Assembly: GCF_026162425.1 (NCBI RefSeq)
Contig: NZ_JAOBQJ010000001.1
Location: 310,001 to 374,000, forward strand
Reading direction: 5' to 3'
DNA: 64,000 nt
From: Flexivirga meconopsidis
GTDB lineage: Bacteria > Actinomycetota > Actinomycetes > Actinomycetales > Dermatophilaceae
The translations under genes were made by a program, and so were the position numbers. Shown one piece after another: positions 8,306 to 17,800 of this stretch. Under the pieces are notes generated by a model, which made no database searches, was not told the origin of the DNA, and saw only the letters and a program-made list of their open reading frames with translations. How positions within the stretch are numbered: position 1 is the stretch's first letter; each line of letters opens with the position of its first letter.

Positions 8306-9703
8306 TCAGAGGATCCCGCGGGCCTGGAACGCGGCCTTGACCGTCGCGGCGTCGGCTGCGCCATACAGCCCCTGGGCGGCGGCGACGGTGGCGTTCGCGG
8401 CCTGCGCGAAGTCGGCGTTCGGCGCGTAGCTGAACTGCCCCTCGAAGATGACCTTGGCGGCCTTGTCCCGGCCGAGGTTCTTGTCGATGTCGAAGAGCGC
8501 GCGCGACCAGATCTCGCCGTCGTCGTGCACCTCACCGGTCTTGTCGGTGACGGTCTTGTTCGTGTCGAGGCGACGGATGCAGTGCGGCGTGGTCGAGGTG
8601 TAAGCCGTGCTGTCCCAGTCCATTACGCAGGCCCACGGCGTGGTCGCCGTGCTGGTGCTGTTGTGCTGGGACATGAAGAACGCCAGGTAGTCGCCGAAGC
8701 CCTCGCCGATCGCGCCGCCCTCCTCGGTGCTGCCGAAGCCGGGCACCTGGTCGTCCTGCACGGCGTGGCCGTATTCGTGCCAGACGACTTCCTGGTCCTC
8801 GGCGTCGTCGACCCCGCCGGTGCCGAAGGTGATGGTGTCGGCGCTCGGGGTGTACCAGGAGTTGTCGTCGGTGCTGGTGTCGACCGACAGGTCCTGCGCC
8901 TCGTTGTTGACGTCGGTGAAGCCGAGGCCCTGGATGGTGGCCTGCGCCTGATCGACCGCGTAGTAGGCGTTGACCTGCTCGAAACCTTGCTGGCTGCGGT
9001 CGAAGTTGAACGCGCCGTTCGTTGCCTTGACCGCCGGATTGCTGCCGGAGGTCTCGTTGATCACCGTCGCGAAGCTGCCGCGCAGGTAACCGCTGGCGTC
9101 CAGACGCTGCAGCGTGACCGTCTTGTATGCCGCGGCCGGCACCGCGGAGGCTGCGTTGTTGCCGTCCTTGAGCGACTGATTCTGTTGCGACACAACCGGG
9201 TTCGGGTCGAAGACCTTACCGGTCGCGTCGGCGAAGCGGCGCTCGTCGACGATCTTGAGGACCTTCCCGTCGGAGGCTGCGACATACACCTTCTTGCCGC
9301 CGGTGGTGCGCACCTCGTAGGCGACCTTGGCGGTGTCTCCGGGGAGCACGACGAGCTGCTGCCCGCGGGCGACACCGTGCGGAGCGGCAGCCTTGGTGGC
9401 GGCGGCCGGGGTGATGCGGCCCTTGCCGACGGCGAGGTTCTTGACCGCGACACGGTGGTCGTCGGCGCTGGTCTTGCCCTTGAGGTCGTGCACGGCGTAA
9501 TAGCCGCCGACGACCGGCAGGCCGCCGGCCCGCTGCTGATACCAGGTGTGGGTGCCGAGCAGCGAGTGCTTGACCCGCACCTGGGTGACGTCGCTCGGCA
9601 CGTTCGGACCGGCCGCGTGTGCTGCGGGCTGGGCGAAGGCGATGGTGCCGGCCGCGAGGGTGGCGGCGGTGCTGAGCGTGCCGACGAGGGCAGACGTGCG
9701 CAT
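8306..9703 (-). CDS. Secreted zinc metallopeptidase (M36/M4-like)
   Basis: A 465-residue exported protease. Residues 1-31 form a signal peptide (charged MRTS, hydrophobic core, AHA-A cleavage). A propeptide follows with an FTP/PepSY-like pattern (GGYYAVHDLKG). The catalytic zinc site is HEYGH near residue 309, and the third ligand glutamate lies in GEGFGDY about 24 residues later, which resembles fungalysin (M36) more than thermolysin (M4). Two cysteines near the C-terminal third may form a disulfide. The ATG at 9703 is preferred over upstream codons because the signal peptide begins there. It is likely an extracellular broad-specificity protease. Confidence 0.9.
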   Translation of the reverse strand: MRTSALVGTLSTAATLAAGTIAFAQPAAHAAGPNVPSDVTQVRVKHSLLGTHTWYQQRAGGLPVVGGYYAVHDLKGKTSADDHRVAVKNLAVGKGRITPAAATKAAAPHGVARGQQLVVLPGDTAKVAYEVRTTGGKKVYVAASDGKVLKIVDERRFADATGKVFDPNPVVSQQNQSLKDGNNAASAVPAAAYKTVTLQRLDASGYLRGSFATVINETSGSNPAVKATNGAFNFDRSQQGFEQVNAYYAVDQAQATIQGLGFTDVNNEAQDLSVDTSTDDNSWYTPSADTITFGTGGVDDAEDQEVVWHEYGHAVQDDQVPGFGSTEEGGAIGEGFGDYLAFFMSQHNSTSTATTPWACVMDWDSTAYTSTTPHCIRRLDTNKTVTDKTGEVHDDGEIWSRALFDIDKNLGRDKAAKVIFEGQFSYAPNADFAQAANATVAAAQGLYGAADAATVKAAFQARGIL

Positions 9704-9757
9704 GGAGGATCTCCCGTGACGGTAGTGAATTGGGGTGTCGCACAGCAGATCACGGGA

Positions 9758-9771
9758 CTGCACCGGTGCAG
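9758..9771. promoter_or_regulatory. 14-bp palindrome upstream of the metallopeptidase gene
   Basis: CTGCACCGGTGCAG is a perfect palindrome 55 bp upstream of the protease ATG. On the minus strand TACCGT (9719-9724) could be the -10, placing the palindrome just upstream of the -35 region, as for an activator site. Function is inferred from position only. Confidence 0.4.
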
Positions 9772-9848
9772 GCCGGCTTGATGGAGTCTTTAACGAGCCT
9801 TGAAGAACCCAAAACGGATTGCGCCCGCTAGCGCATTATCGGACGCGC

Positions 9849-9953
9849 GCTAGAGAGCGCCATACATTGCTCGCGAGGGACTGCTGGCAGCTCCGCTACG
9901 ACACGCTAGCGATATATCGGCCGGAGGCTAGATTGCGCCATACAGTCCTCGCG
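9849..9953 (+). promoter_or_regulatory. Duplicated promoter segment upstream of the AAA ATPase
   Basis: A 27-bp segment occurs twice: 9849-9875 (starts GCTAGAGAGCGCCATACATT) and 9927-9953 (starts GCTAGATTGCGCCATACAGT), both ending CTCGCG and matching at about 22 of 27 positions. The second copy places TACAGT (9941-9946) exactly 6 nt before the GTG of the ATPase gene, a leaderless promoter. The first copy may be a second promoter or an operator repeat. Confidence 0.6.
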
Positions 9954-11158
9954 TGGACCCGATACGCAATCCCTACGCCCCTGGCGCCGGTCAGCGGCCG
10001 CCCGAGCTTGCCGGCCGTGACGATGAGTTGCGCACCTTCGACGTGGTGCTGGAGCGCATCGCGAAGGGGCGCCCCGAGCGGTCGGTGGTGCTGACCGGGC
10101 TGCGCGGTGTCGGCAAGACCGTGTTGCTGAATGCGTTGCGGTCGGCGGCAGTCCGGGCGAAGTGGGGCACCGGCAAGCTGGAGGCGCGGCCCGATCAGCG
10201 GTTGCGCCGGCCGCTGTCGTCGGCGCTGCACCAGGCGGTGCGCGAGCTTGGGCATTCGCAGCAGGGCGACGTCGACCAGGTGCTCGGCGTGATCAAGTCG
10301 TTCGCGCAGCGGGATGCAGGGCCGAATGCGAAGCTGCGCGACAAGTGGAGCCCGGGCATCGACGCACCGGCTGTCTCGGGCCGGGCCGACTCGGGTGACA
10401 TCGAGATCGACCTGGTCGAATTGCTCTCGGACGCAGGCGGATTGGCGGCCGACATGGGGCGGGGCATCGCGATCTTCATCGACGAGATGCAGGATCTGCA
10501 CGCCGACGACGTGTCGGCGCTGTGCGCGGCGTGCCATGAGATCAGTCAGGCGTCGCTGCCGGTGATCGTGGTGGGCGCCGGGCTGCCGCACCTGCCGGCG
10601 GTGTTGTCGGCGTCGAAGTCCTACAGCGAGAGGCTCTTTCGCTACTCCCGCATCGACCGGCTGCCGCGGGAGGCGGCGGACAAGGCGTTGCAGACGCCGG
10701 CGCGTGACGAGGAGGCCGACTTCGAGGCAGCCGCGCTCGACGCGATGTATGCCGCCACCGGCGGCTACCCCTACTTCATCCAGGCCTACGGCAAGGTCGC
10801 CTGGGACGTGGCCCCGGGCTCGCCGGTGACGGCCGCCGACATCGAGGTCGCGGCCCCGGCAGCGGAGGCAGAGCTGGCGGTCGGATTCTTCGGATCCCGT
10901 TATGAGAGAGCGACTCCCGGCGAGCGCGAATATCTGCGCGCCATGGCCGACGCCGCAGGTGAGCTCGACGCCGACGAGCTGGACGATGTCGAGTCGGTGC
11001 CCACCTCCGCAGTGGCGTCGGTCTTGGGCCGGAAGCCGCAGTCCCTCTCGCCCGCCCGGGATGCGTTGCTGAAGAAAGGCCTCATCTACTCCGGTGAGCG
11101 CGGGCGGATCGCGTTCACGGTCCCGCACTTCGGGAGGTACTTGCGGAGCGTGAGTTGA
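9953..11158 (+). CDS. AAA-family ATP-binding protein
   Basis: A 401-residue P-loop ATPase resembling the Orc1/Cdc6-like AAA_16 group. Walker A is GLRGVGKT (residues 49-56), and Walker B is IFIDEMQ (D177-E178). Sensor and lid helices follow, and a C-terminal winged-helix-like segment (SVLGRKPQSLSPARDALLKKG) may bind DNA. No second enzymatic domain is visible. The GTG start is set by a -10 6 nt upstream. It sits at the edge of the restriction-modification cluster, but the link is only neighbourhood. Relatives are described as generic ATP-binding proteins, so no function is claimed. Confidence 0.85.
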   Translation: MDPIRNPYAPGAGQRPPELAGRDDELRTFDVVLERIAKGRPERSVVLTGLRGVGKTVLLNALRSAAVRAKWGTGKLEARPDQRLRRPLSSALHQAVRELGHSQQGDVDQVLGVIKSFAQRDAGPNAKLRDKWSPGIDAPAVSGRADSGDIEIDLVELLSDAGGLAADMGRGIAIFIDEMQDLHADDVSALCAACHEISQASLPVIVVGAGLPHLPAVLSASKSYSERLFRYSRIDRLPREAADKALQTPARDEEADFEAAALDAMYAATGGYPYFIQAYGKVAWDVAPGSPVTAADIEVAAPAAEAELAVGFFGSRYERATPGEREYLRAMADAAGELDADELDDVESVPTSAVASVLGRKPQSLSPARDALLKKGLIYSGERGRIAFTVPHFGRYLRSVS

Positions 11159-11179
11159 CTGGACGCGCTTCCGGTTGGG

Positions 11180-11506
11180 TCACGCTCTAGCGGCCAGCTC
11201 GTCATACGCCGCGATCGTCATGGCGGCGAGCTCGTCCTTCGTGTGGGTGTCGAATCGGTGCTCCATGTCGGCCTCGAGATCGGAGTCCGGGGTGGTGACG
11301 ATCCAGTTGACGACGTTGCCGAGTTGAACCAACCCGCACGCGACGCTGCGCGAGTCCGGCAGCACCAAGCGCACCAGCGGTCGGGTGTCACTGGTGACCA
11401 GCCGATCTGCGAGGTCCGGCCGCTGCTGCTTGATCTTCTCGGCGATGGCCCGCGCCTCGGTCAGGCGCATCATGCCGTTGACCATGTCTGCTGTTGGGAA
11501 GCTCAT
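11180..11506 (-). CDS. Uncharacterised small protein divergent from hsdM
   Basis: The product is about 108 residues if it starts at the ATG at 11506 (MSFPTADMVNGMM). It has no signal peptide or membrane segment. A charged N-terminal helix (LTEARAIAEKIKQQRPDLADRL) is followed by a compact beta-rich part and a C-terminal helix ending AAYDELAARA. I do not recognise a family. It lies head to head with hsdM across 56 bp and tail to tail with the ATPase gene. Codon use matches the neighbours, which supports its being real. Confidence 0.6.
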   Translation of the reverse strand: MSFPTADMVNGMMRLTEARAIAEKIKQQRPDLADRLVTSDTRPLVRLVLPDSRSVACGLVQLGNVVNWIVTTPDSDLEADMEHRFDTHTKDELAAMTIAAYDELAARA

Positions 11507-11549
11507 GTCGACACCATGCCGTCGAGCACCGACAGCGTGACGCACCGAC

Positions 11550-11565
11550 TACCCTCGCGAGGGTG
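11550..11565 (+). promoter_or_regulatory. hsdM promoter with 14-bp palindrome over the start
   Basis: TACCCT (11550-11555) lies 7 nt before the GTG start of hsdM, a leaderless -10. The perfect palindrome ACCCTCGCGAGGGT (11551-11564) covers the -10, the expected transcription start and the first base of the start codon. A repressor bound here would block the whole restriction-modification operon. Confidence 0.6.
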
Positions 11566-13590
11566 TCAGGCGTAGAGGGGTTCAGTGACAAGGTTTCATT
11601 CGTCTGGTCCGTGGCTGACCTGTTGCGGGGCGACATCCGCCAGCACGAATACGGCCAGTTCATCCTGCCGTTCGTGGTGTTGCGCCGGCTGGACTGTGCG
11701 CTGGAAGCGACCAAGCCCGAGGTGATCGAGAAGGCGAAGGCGCTGGCCGGCAAGGTCGAGAACGTCGACCCGATCCTGGAGCGCGTCACCAAGCAGCCCT
11801 ACTACAACACCTCTCCGCTGTCCTTCACCGATCTGCTGAACGACCCGTCCAACGTCGGCAAGAACCTGCGCTCGTATGTCGCAGGCTTCTCCCGGGACGC
11901 AGCCGACGTGCTGGAGAAGTACCGCCTCGCCGAGCGCATCGACACTCTCGACAAGGCTGGCTTGCTCTACCAGGTGGTGGCGAAGTTCGCCGACATCAAC
12001 CTGCATCCGAAGCTAGTGCCGAACGAGGCGATGGGATACATCTTCGAGGAGCTGCTGCGGCGCTTCTCGGAGATGCAGAACGAGACCGCTGGTGAGCACT
12101 TCACTCCGCGTGAGGTCATCAAGCTGATGGTCAACATCCTCTTCAGCGAGGACGAGGAAGCGTTGGCGGGTCCGGCTCCGGTGCGCACCATGCTCGACCC
12201 GGCCTGCGGCACCGGCGGCATGCTGTCCACCGGGCAGGAGCACCTGAGGACGCTGAACCCGGACGCGCACCTGGAGGTCTACGGGCAGGAGCTGAACCCG
12301 GAGACCTGGGCGATCTGCCGGTCGGACATGTTGATCAAGGGTGAGGACCCGGACAACATCGTGCTGGGCAACAGCTTCACCGCCGACGGGTTCTCCACCG
12401 ACCGGTTCGACTACCTGCTGGCGAACCCGCCGTTCGGGGTGGACTGGAAGAAGTATGCCGACCCGATCGTCGCCGAGCACGACAACGAAGGCACGGACGG
12501 TCGCTTCGGGGCGGGCCTGCCGCGGGTGAGTGACGGATCGTTCCTGTTCTTGCAGCACATGATCGGCCGCATGAAGCCGGTCGTCGGCACCGGCGGCGGG
12601 TCCCGGCTGGCGATCGTCTTCTCCGGCAGCCCGCTCTTCTCCGGGGCAGCCGGTTCGGGTGAGTCGAACATCCGTAAGTGGATCATCGAGAACGACTGGC
12701 TCGAAGCAGTCGTCGCGCTGCCGGACCAGCTGTTCTACAACACCGGCATCTCCACGTACTTCTGGGTGCTGACCAACCGCAAGAGCGCCGACCGCAAGGG
12801 CAAGATCGCCCTGATCGACGCCCGCGGGGCGGCGTCGAAGATGCGCAAAAGCCTTGGCAACAAACGGCATTACCTCACCGACGACACGATCGCCGAGCTA
12901 ACGCGTTTGTATGCCGATGCGCCCCACCTCGCCGACTCCGACGACGAACCGCGGGTCAAGGTCCTGCCGAACGAAGCCTTCGGCTTCCAGCGCATCACCG
13001 TCGAACAGCCGTTGCGCCGTCGCTGGCAGATCACCGACGAGGTCCTCGAAGCCTTGGCCGAGTCCAAGCAATGGCAGAAGTACGAGAGCACCTCCGCCGG
13101 TCGAGAAGTTCCTGCCCGCCGGTCGAGTAGCGGCGAGGAACGAGCCGCGTATCGAGACCATGAGCCGAGACCCGCTGACCTCCTCGCGTCGTATGTTGGC
13201 AAGGACTACGCCTCCGACAAGGACCTCATCGCCGAACTCAGCCCGGTCATTTCAGCATCCGTTGCTAAACAGTTGGCGAAGCTTGCCGCGACCCCCGACC
13301 CGGACGCCCCAATCGTTAAAGACCGCAAGGGCAATTCGTTGCCCGACCCCGACCTCCGCGACTACGAGAACGTCCCACTCGGCGAAGACGTCGACCTCTA
13401 CCTCAAGCGCGAAGTCCATCCCTACGCGCCCGAGGCGTGGATCGACCACAGCAAGACCAAGATCGGCTACGAGATCCCACTGACTCGGCACTTCTACGTC
13501 TACACGCCACCACGCCCGGTCGCCGAAATAGACAAGGAGATCGCAGAGCGCGAGGCAAGGATTCGAGAACTGCTCGGAGGCTTGGCATGA
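11563..13590 (+). CDS. hsdM: Type I restriction enzyme, methyltransferase subunit HsdM
   Basis: This is the N6-adenine methyltransferase subunit, 675 residues from the GTG at 11563. An N-terminal helical HsdM_N domain is followed by the SAM motif DPACGTGGM (about residue 211) and the catalytic NPPF (about 288). With HsdS it methylates the host recognition site; with HsdR it forms the restriction complex. The C-terminal part is unusual: 13121-13159 is an exact in-frame copy of the interspersed palindromic repeat found at 8.2 and 59 kb, adding a short Arg/Ser/Glu-rich stretch near residues 520-533. The gene overlaps hsdS by 4 bp (ATGA). Confidence 0.95.
   Translation: MSGVEGFSDKVSFVWSVADLLRGDIRQHEYGQFILPFVVLRRLDCALEATKPEVIEKAKALAGKVENVDPILERVTKQPYYNTSPLSFTDLLNDPSNVGKNLRSYVAGFSRDAADVLEKYRLAERIDTLDKAGLLYQVVAKFADINLHPKLVPNEAMGYIFEELLRRFSEMQNETAGEHFTPREVIKLMVNILFSEDEEALAGPAPVRTMLDPACGTGGMLSTGQEHLRTLNPDAHLEVYGQELNPETWAICRSDMLIKGEDPDNIVLGNSFTADGFSTDRFDYLLANPPFGVDWKKYADPIVAEHDNEGTDGRFGAGLPRVSDGSFLFLQHMIGRMKPVVGTGGGSRLAIVFSGSPLFSGAAGSGESNIRKWIIENDWLEAVVALPDQLFYNTGISTYFWVLTNRKSADRKGKIALIDARGAASKMRKSLGNKRHYLTDDTIAELTRLYADAPHLADSDDEPRVKVLPNEAFGFQRITVEQPLRRRWQITDEVLEALAESKQWQKYESTSAGREVPARRSSSGEERAAYRDHEPRPADLLASYVGKDYASDKDLIAELSPVISASVAKQLAKLAATPDPDAPIVKDRKGNSLPDPDLRDYENVPLGEDVDLYLKREVHPYAPEAWIDHSKTKIGYEIPLTRHFYVYTPPRPVAEIDKEIAEREARIRELLGGLA
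13121..13159. repeat. Interspersed palindromic repeat inside hsdM, copy 2
   Basis: GGTCGAGTAG (13121-13130) and GTATCGAGACC (13149-13159) are the exact reverse complements of the ends of the repeats at 8198-8241 and 58951-59006. Here the repeat is only 39 bp and is read in frame through hsdM. A partial copy, GCCGGTCGAG, precedes it at 13097-13106. Confidence 0.8.
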
Positions 13591-14816
13591 CCGACACAGT
13601 CCGAGTCCGAGAGCTGGCAGAGGTCAACCCTTCAGTTCCCGAATTTGAATCGTTACCAGCAGATTCGGATGTCACCTTTGTACCCCTTGAGGCTGTGTGG
13701 CCTGCTAGTCGATTGGACTTGTCGCGGGCTCGGCCGAAGTCCGAAGTCTCGACTGGGTACGTGCGGTTCCGTGACGGAGACGTGCTTGTGCCGAAGGTGA
13801 CACCTACGTTTCAAGCCGCACGCAGTGCTCTTGCGGTAGGCGTTCCGACGACTGTTGGCGCCGCCAGTACGGAGGTGCACATCGTTCGGCCGCGCCCTGG
13901 AAACGACCCGCGGTATGTGACCTATGGGTTCCACACTGAGCAGTTCCTTGGCGAGGGTGTATCGGCATTTCAGGGAGTTGCTGGTCTGCAGCGCGTTCCT
14001 GACCTTTTTCTCCGGGACTTCAGGATTCGCCGGCGCAGCTTGGAAGAGCAGCGGCAGATCGCGGACTTCCTGGATGACCAGGTCGCCCGGATCGATGAGA
14101 TCGTCCGCCTCCGCGAGGAGCAGATCGGAAGCCTGCGGATGCGCCTGCAGACGCTGGTGGATCAAGACTTTCAGTCTGAAGAGACCGATCCGAAGGCCTC
14201 ACTACTGCTTCGGGTCACACCCGGATATGCGTTCCCAAGCGAAGGGTTTTCGCATGACGCTGAGGATGTGCGGCTCCTGAGGGGCGTCAACGTCGGTGTC
14301 GGTGAACTCAACTGGGAGGATTCGGTGCACTGGGCTGCTCCGACCGCGTCTCTCAAACCTTTCAACTTGCACGCGGGCGACGTCGTGATGGGTATGGATC
14401 GTCCGTGGATCCGCGGTGGCATGCGAATCGCAAAAGTCGCCGCCGAGGACCTACCAGCGCTGCTATTACAGAGAGTTGCGCTCCTCCGCCCCGGCCCATC
14501 GCTAGAGGTCGACTACATGTACTGGGCATACAGAGCAACAGCATTTCGGCTTGCAGTTGAGTCCGAGCTGACTGGACTGTCAGTGCCGCACCTGAGCGCT
14601 GAGCAAATCTGTTCATACCGAATCCCGCTTCTTGACCAAGCCGCACAGACGATGATCGGGATGAAGATGAATAGAGCGGCGCAGTCAACGGCGTCCCTTG
14701 AGAGTGAGATGCAGGCGCACATCGACCTCATGCAGGAGCGGAAGCGGTCGTTGACCACGGCTGCGGTGACGGGTGAGTTCGACGTGACGACAGCGTCGGG
14801 GAGAGGGGTGGCGTAG
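13587..14816 (+). CDS. hsdS: Type I restriction enzyme, specificity subunit HsdS
   Basis: The 409-residue product has the HsdS plan of two target-recognition domains separated by helical conserved regions. The first recognition domain spans about residues 1-150. The central coiled region (LEEQRQIADFLDDQVARIDE) is the family hallmark. The second recognition domain follows to about 370, and a matching C-terminal helix ends VTGEFDV. The DNA recognition sequence cannot be read from the protein. Base composition is lower in GC than hsdM and hsdR, as often seen for shuffled specificity genes. ATGA overlap with hsdM indicates translational coupling. Confidence 0.93.
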   Translation: MTDTVRVRELAEVNPSVPEFESLPADSDVTFVPLEAVWPASRLDLSRARPKSEVSTGYVRFRDGDVLVPKVTPTFQAARSALAVGVPTTVGAASTEVHIVRPRPGNDPRYVTYGFHTEQFLGEGVSAFQGVAGLQRVPDLFLRDFRIRRRSLEEQRQIADFLDDQVARIDEIVRLREEQIGSLRMRLQTLVDQDFQSEETDPKASLLLRVTPGYAFPSEGFSHDAEDVRLLRGVNVGVGELNWEDSVHWAAPTASLKPFNLHAGDVVMGMDRPWIRGGMRIAKVAAEDLPALLLQRVALLRPGPSLEVDYMYWAYRATAFRLAVESELTGLSVPHLSAEQICSYRIPLLDQAAQTMIGMKMNRAAQSTASLESEMQAHIDLMQERKRSLTTAAVTGEFDVTTASGRGVA

Positions 14817-14818
14817 TC

Positions 14819-17800
14819 GTGGTGGGGAAACATTCGGAGGCGGCGTTCGAGGAGACGATCGAGCGTTACCTGCTGGAGCATGGTTGGCATCAGGGGCAGG
14901 CTTCGTCATACCGGGTGGATCTGGGATTCGATGGGTTCGAGCTGATCTCGTTCATCCAGGCGTCGCAGCCGGATGCATGGGAGAAGCTCGAAAACCATTA
15001 CGGGTCAACCGATGCCGCACAGACCGCGTTCTATCGACGGGTTGCGGACGAGGTCGACGCGCGTGGCACGTTGGACGTGCTGCGCAAGGGCGTGGAAGTC
15101 AACTGGGTCCGCTTTGACTTGGCGTATTGGCGGCCGGCGCACCGGATCACTCCGGAGTTGTGGGACCTGTATGCGACCAACCGGTGCACGGTGACCCGGC
15201 AGGTGCATCACAGTGAGTCGAACCCGCACGACAGCATCGATGTGCTGTTGCTGATCAATGGGATCCCGGTCGCGACGGCGGAGTTGAAGAACCGGGTGAC
15301 GGGGCAGGGGGTGCAGCAGGCGCAGCACCAGTACGAGAACGACCGCAACCCGGCCGACCTGCTCTTCCGTGCGCGGTCGATCGTGCATTTTGCGGTGGAC
15401 CAGGACGTGGTGTCGATGACCACGCGGCTGGCGCGCGAGCAGACCCGGTGGCTGCCGTTCAACCAGGGATCAGGCGGACCGGGCCAGCAGGGCGGCGAAG
15501 GCAACCCGGTGAATCCGGGCGGTTACAAGACGGCATACCTGTGGGAGCAGGTCTGGGATCGCGACGCCTGGCTGGAGCTCTTCGGGTCGTTCGCGTCCGA
15601 AGACACCACCGGCGCCAAGCAGCCGTCGAAGATCAAGGCGCACGACCGGCGTTGGCTGTTCCCGCGGTTCCATCAGTGGCACGCGGTGCGCACCGTGACC
15701 GCGCATGCCCGCTCCTACGGGCCTGGTCACAACTACTTGCTGCAGCACTCGACCGGCTCGGGCAAGTCGAACACGATCGCCTGGCTCGCCTCGGCGTTGG
15801 CGACGCTGCACACCCCGTCCGACGATCCCGAACTCGGCAAGGGCGCACAGGCCGTCGGGTTGAGCACGGATCAGCCGGTGTTCTCCAAGGTGATCATCGT
15901 GACCGACCGGGTCGTGTTGGATCGGCAGTTGCAGGACACGGTGACCGGGTTCGAGCACACGCCGGGCACGATCCAGAAGATCGATGAGAACTCTGCGCAG
16001 TTGCGGGAAGCCTTGGAGTCGGCGAAGGCGCGGATCATCATCACGACGTTGCAGAAGTTCCCGGTCGTCGCCGAGCACGCCACACAATTGGCCGGCGCCC
16101 GGTTCGCGGTGATCGCGGACGAGGCGCACTCATCCCAAACCGGTGAGGCCGCAACGGATTTGAAGGCCGTGCTGACAGGGAAGAAGGGTGATGACGCGCT
16201 AAGAGCGGCCGAGTCGGCTGAGGCTGCGGATGAGTCGAAGCCGGATGGGCAGGACAAGCTCGCCGCCCGGGCCGCGGCACGGGGCAAGCAGCCGAACCTG
16301 TCATTCTTCGCGTTCACCGCGACCCCGAAGCAGAAGACGCTGGAGACGTTCGGCGAACGTATCCCGGACGTTGCCGCGCCGGAGGGTATCCGGTTGGTGC
16401 CGTTCCACTTGTATTCGATGCGGCAGGCAATCGAGGAGGGCTTCGTCCTCGACGTCCTAAAGAATTACCTGACCTACGCGGTGTATTACCGGCTCGCGAA
16501 CGGCCTGACTAGTGATGACCCGGAGTTGCCGAAGGGCAAGGCCGCCGCGGCATTGGCGAGGTTCGCGTCCTTGCACCCGTCGGCGTTCAGCCAGAAGGCC
16601 GAGCTCATCGTCGAGCACTTCCGCGCCCATACCGCGGCCAAGGTCGGCGGGCACGCGAAGGCAATGGTCGTGACTCGTTCCCGATTGCACGCGGTCCGGA
16701 TGAAGCAGGCCATCGATGCCTACATCAAGGACAAGAACTACACAGACATCGCTGCGCTGGTGGCGTTCTCGGGAGCGGTCGAGGATCCGGATGTGCCGGA
16801 TGTGGAGTTCACCGAGCCGAAGATGAATGGCTTCTCCGAGGGGCAGTTGCCGAAGAAGTTCAAGACCGACGACTACCAGGTGTTGATCGTCGCAGAGAAG
16901 TACCAAACCGGGTTCGACGAGCCGTTGCTGCACACGATGTATGTCGACAAGAAGCTCGATGGGGTCAAGGCCGTGCAGACACTGTCGCGGTTGAACCGGA
17001 TCGCGCCGGGCAAGACCGACACGTTCGTGCTGGACTTCGTCAACGACGCCGACGCCGTACAGGCCTCGTTTGCGCCGTTCTTCGAACGCACCTGGGCCCA
17101 ACCCACCGACCCGAACATCCTGTCCAACCTGAAGACCCGGCTCTGGCAGGCCGGCGTGCTGGACGGCGACGAGGTCGACACCCTCGTGGATGCGCTGCTC
17201 GCGCAGACCGGTGAGACCAATGAAGCGTTGTACGCGCAGACCGACCTCGCGCTGGCCAGGTACCTGGCGTTGCCGGAGGACGAACGGGAGGAGTTCCGCA
17301 CCGCGCTCCGCGACTTCACGCGGCTGTACGCATTCCTTTCCCATGTGGTGCCGGTGGCGTCGCCGGATATGGAGCGGATCTACCTCTACGGACGAGTCCT
17401 GCTGCCGCGGCTGCCCGGTGAAGATGAAGACGGGATCGTCGACCTGTCGGGTGCCGCGGTATTGACGCACCTGCGGATCGAGAAGACCGCGTTCACCGAT
17501 GCTTCGCTGACGACGGTCACGGACGAGGAGTCGGAGCAGACCGGGCACAAGGGAAGCGGGCAGGGCAAGCAGCACGAGGACCCGCGTGAGCGGTTGTCGT
17601 CGATCATCGGCCTGCTCAACGAGCGCTTCGGCACCAACTTGACCGAGACCGACCAGCTGTTCTTCGAGCAAGCCCAGGCTGATCTGGCCGACAACGCGCA
17701 CGTCACGGCGGTCGCGCAGCACAACGACGAGGACCAGTTCATGTCCGTCTTCGACGATTACCTCGAAGGCGCCATGATCGACCGCCACGACATCAACAGC

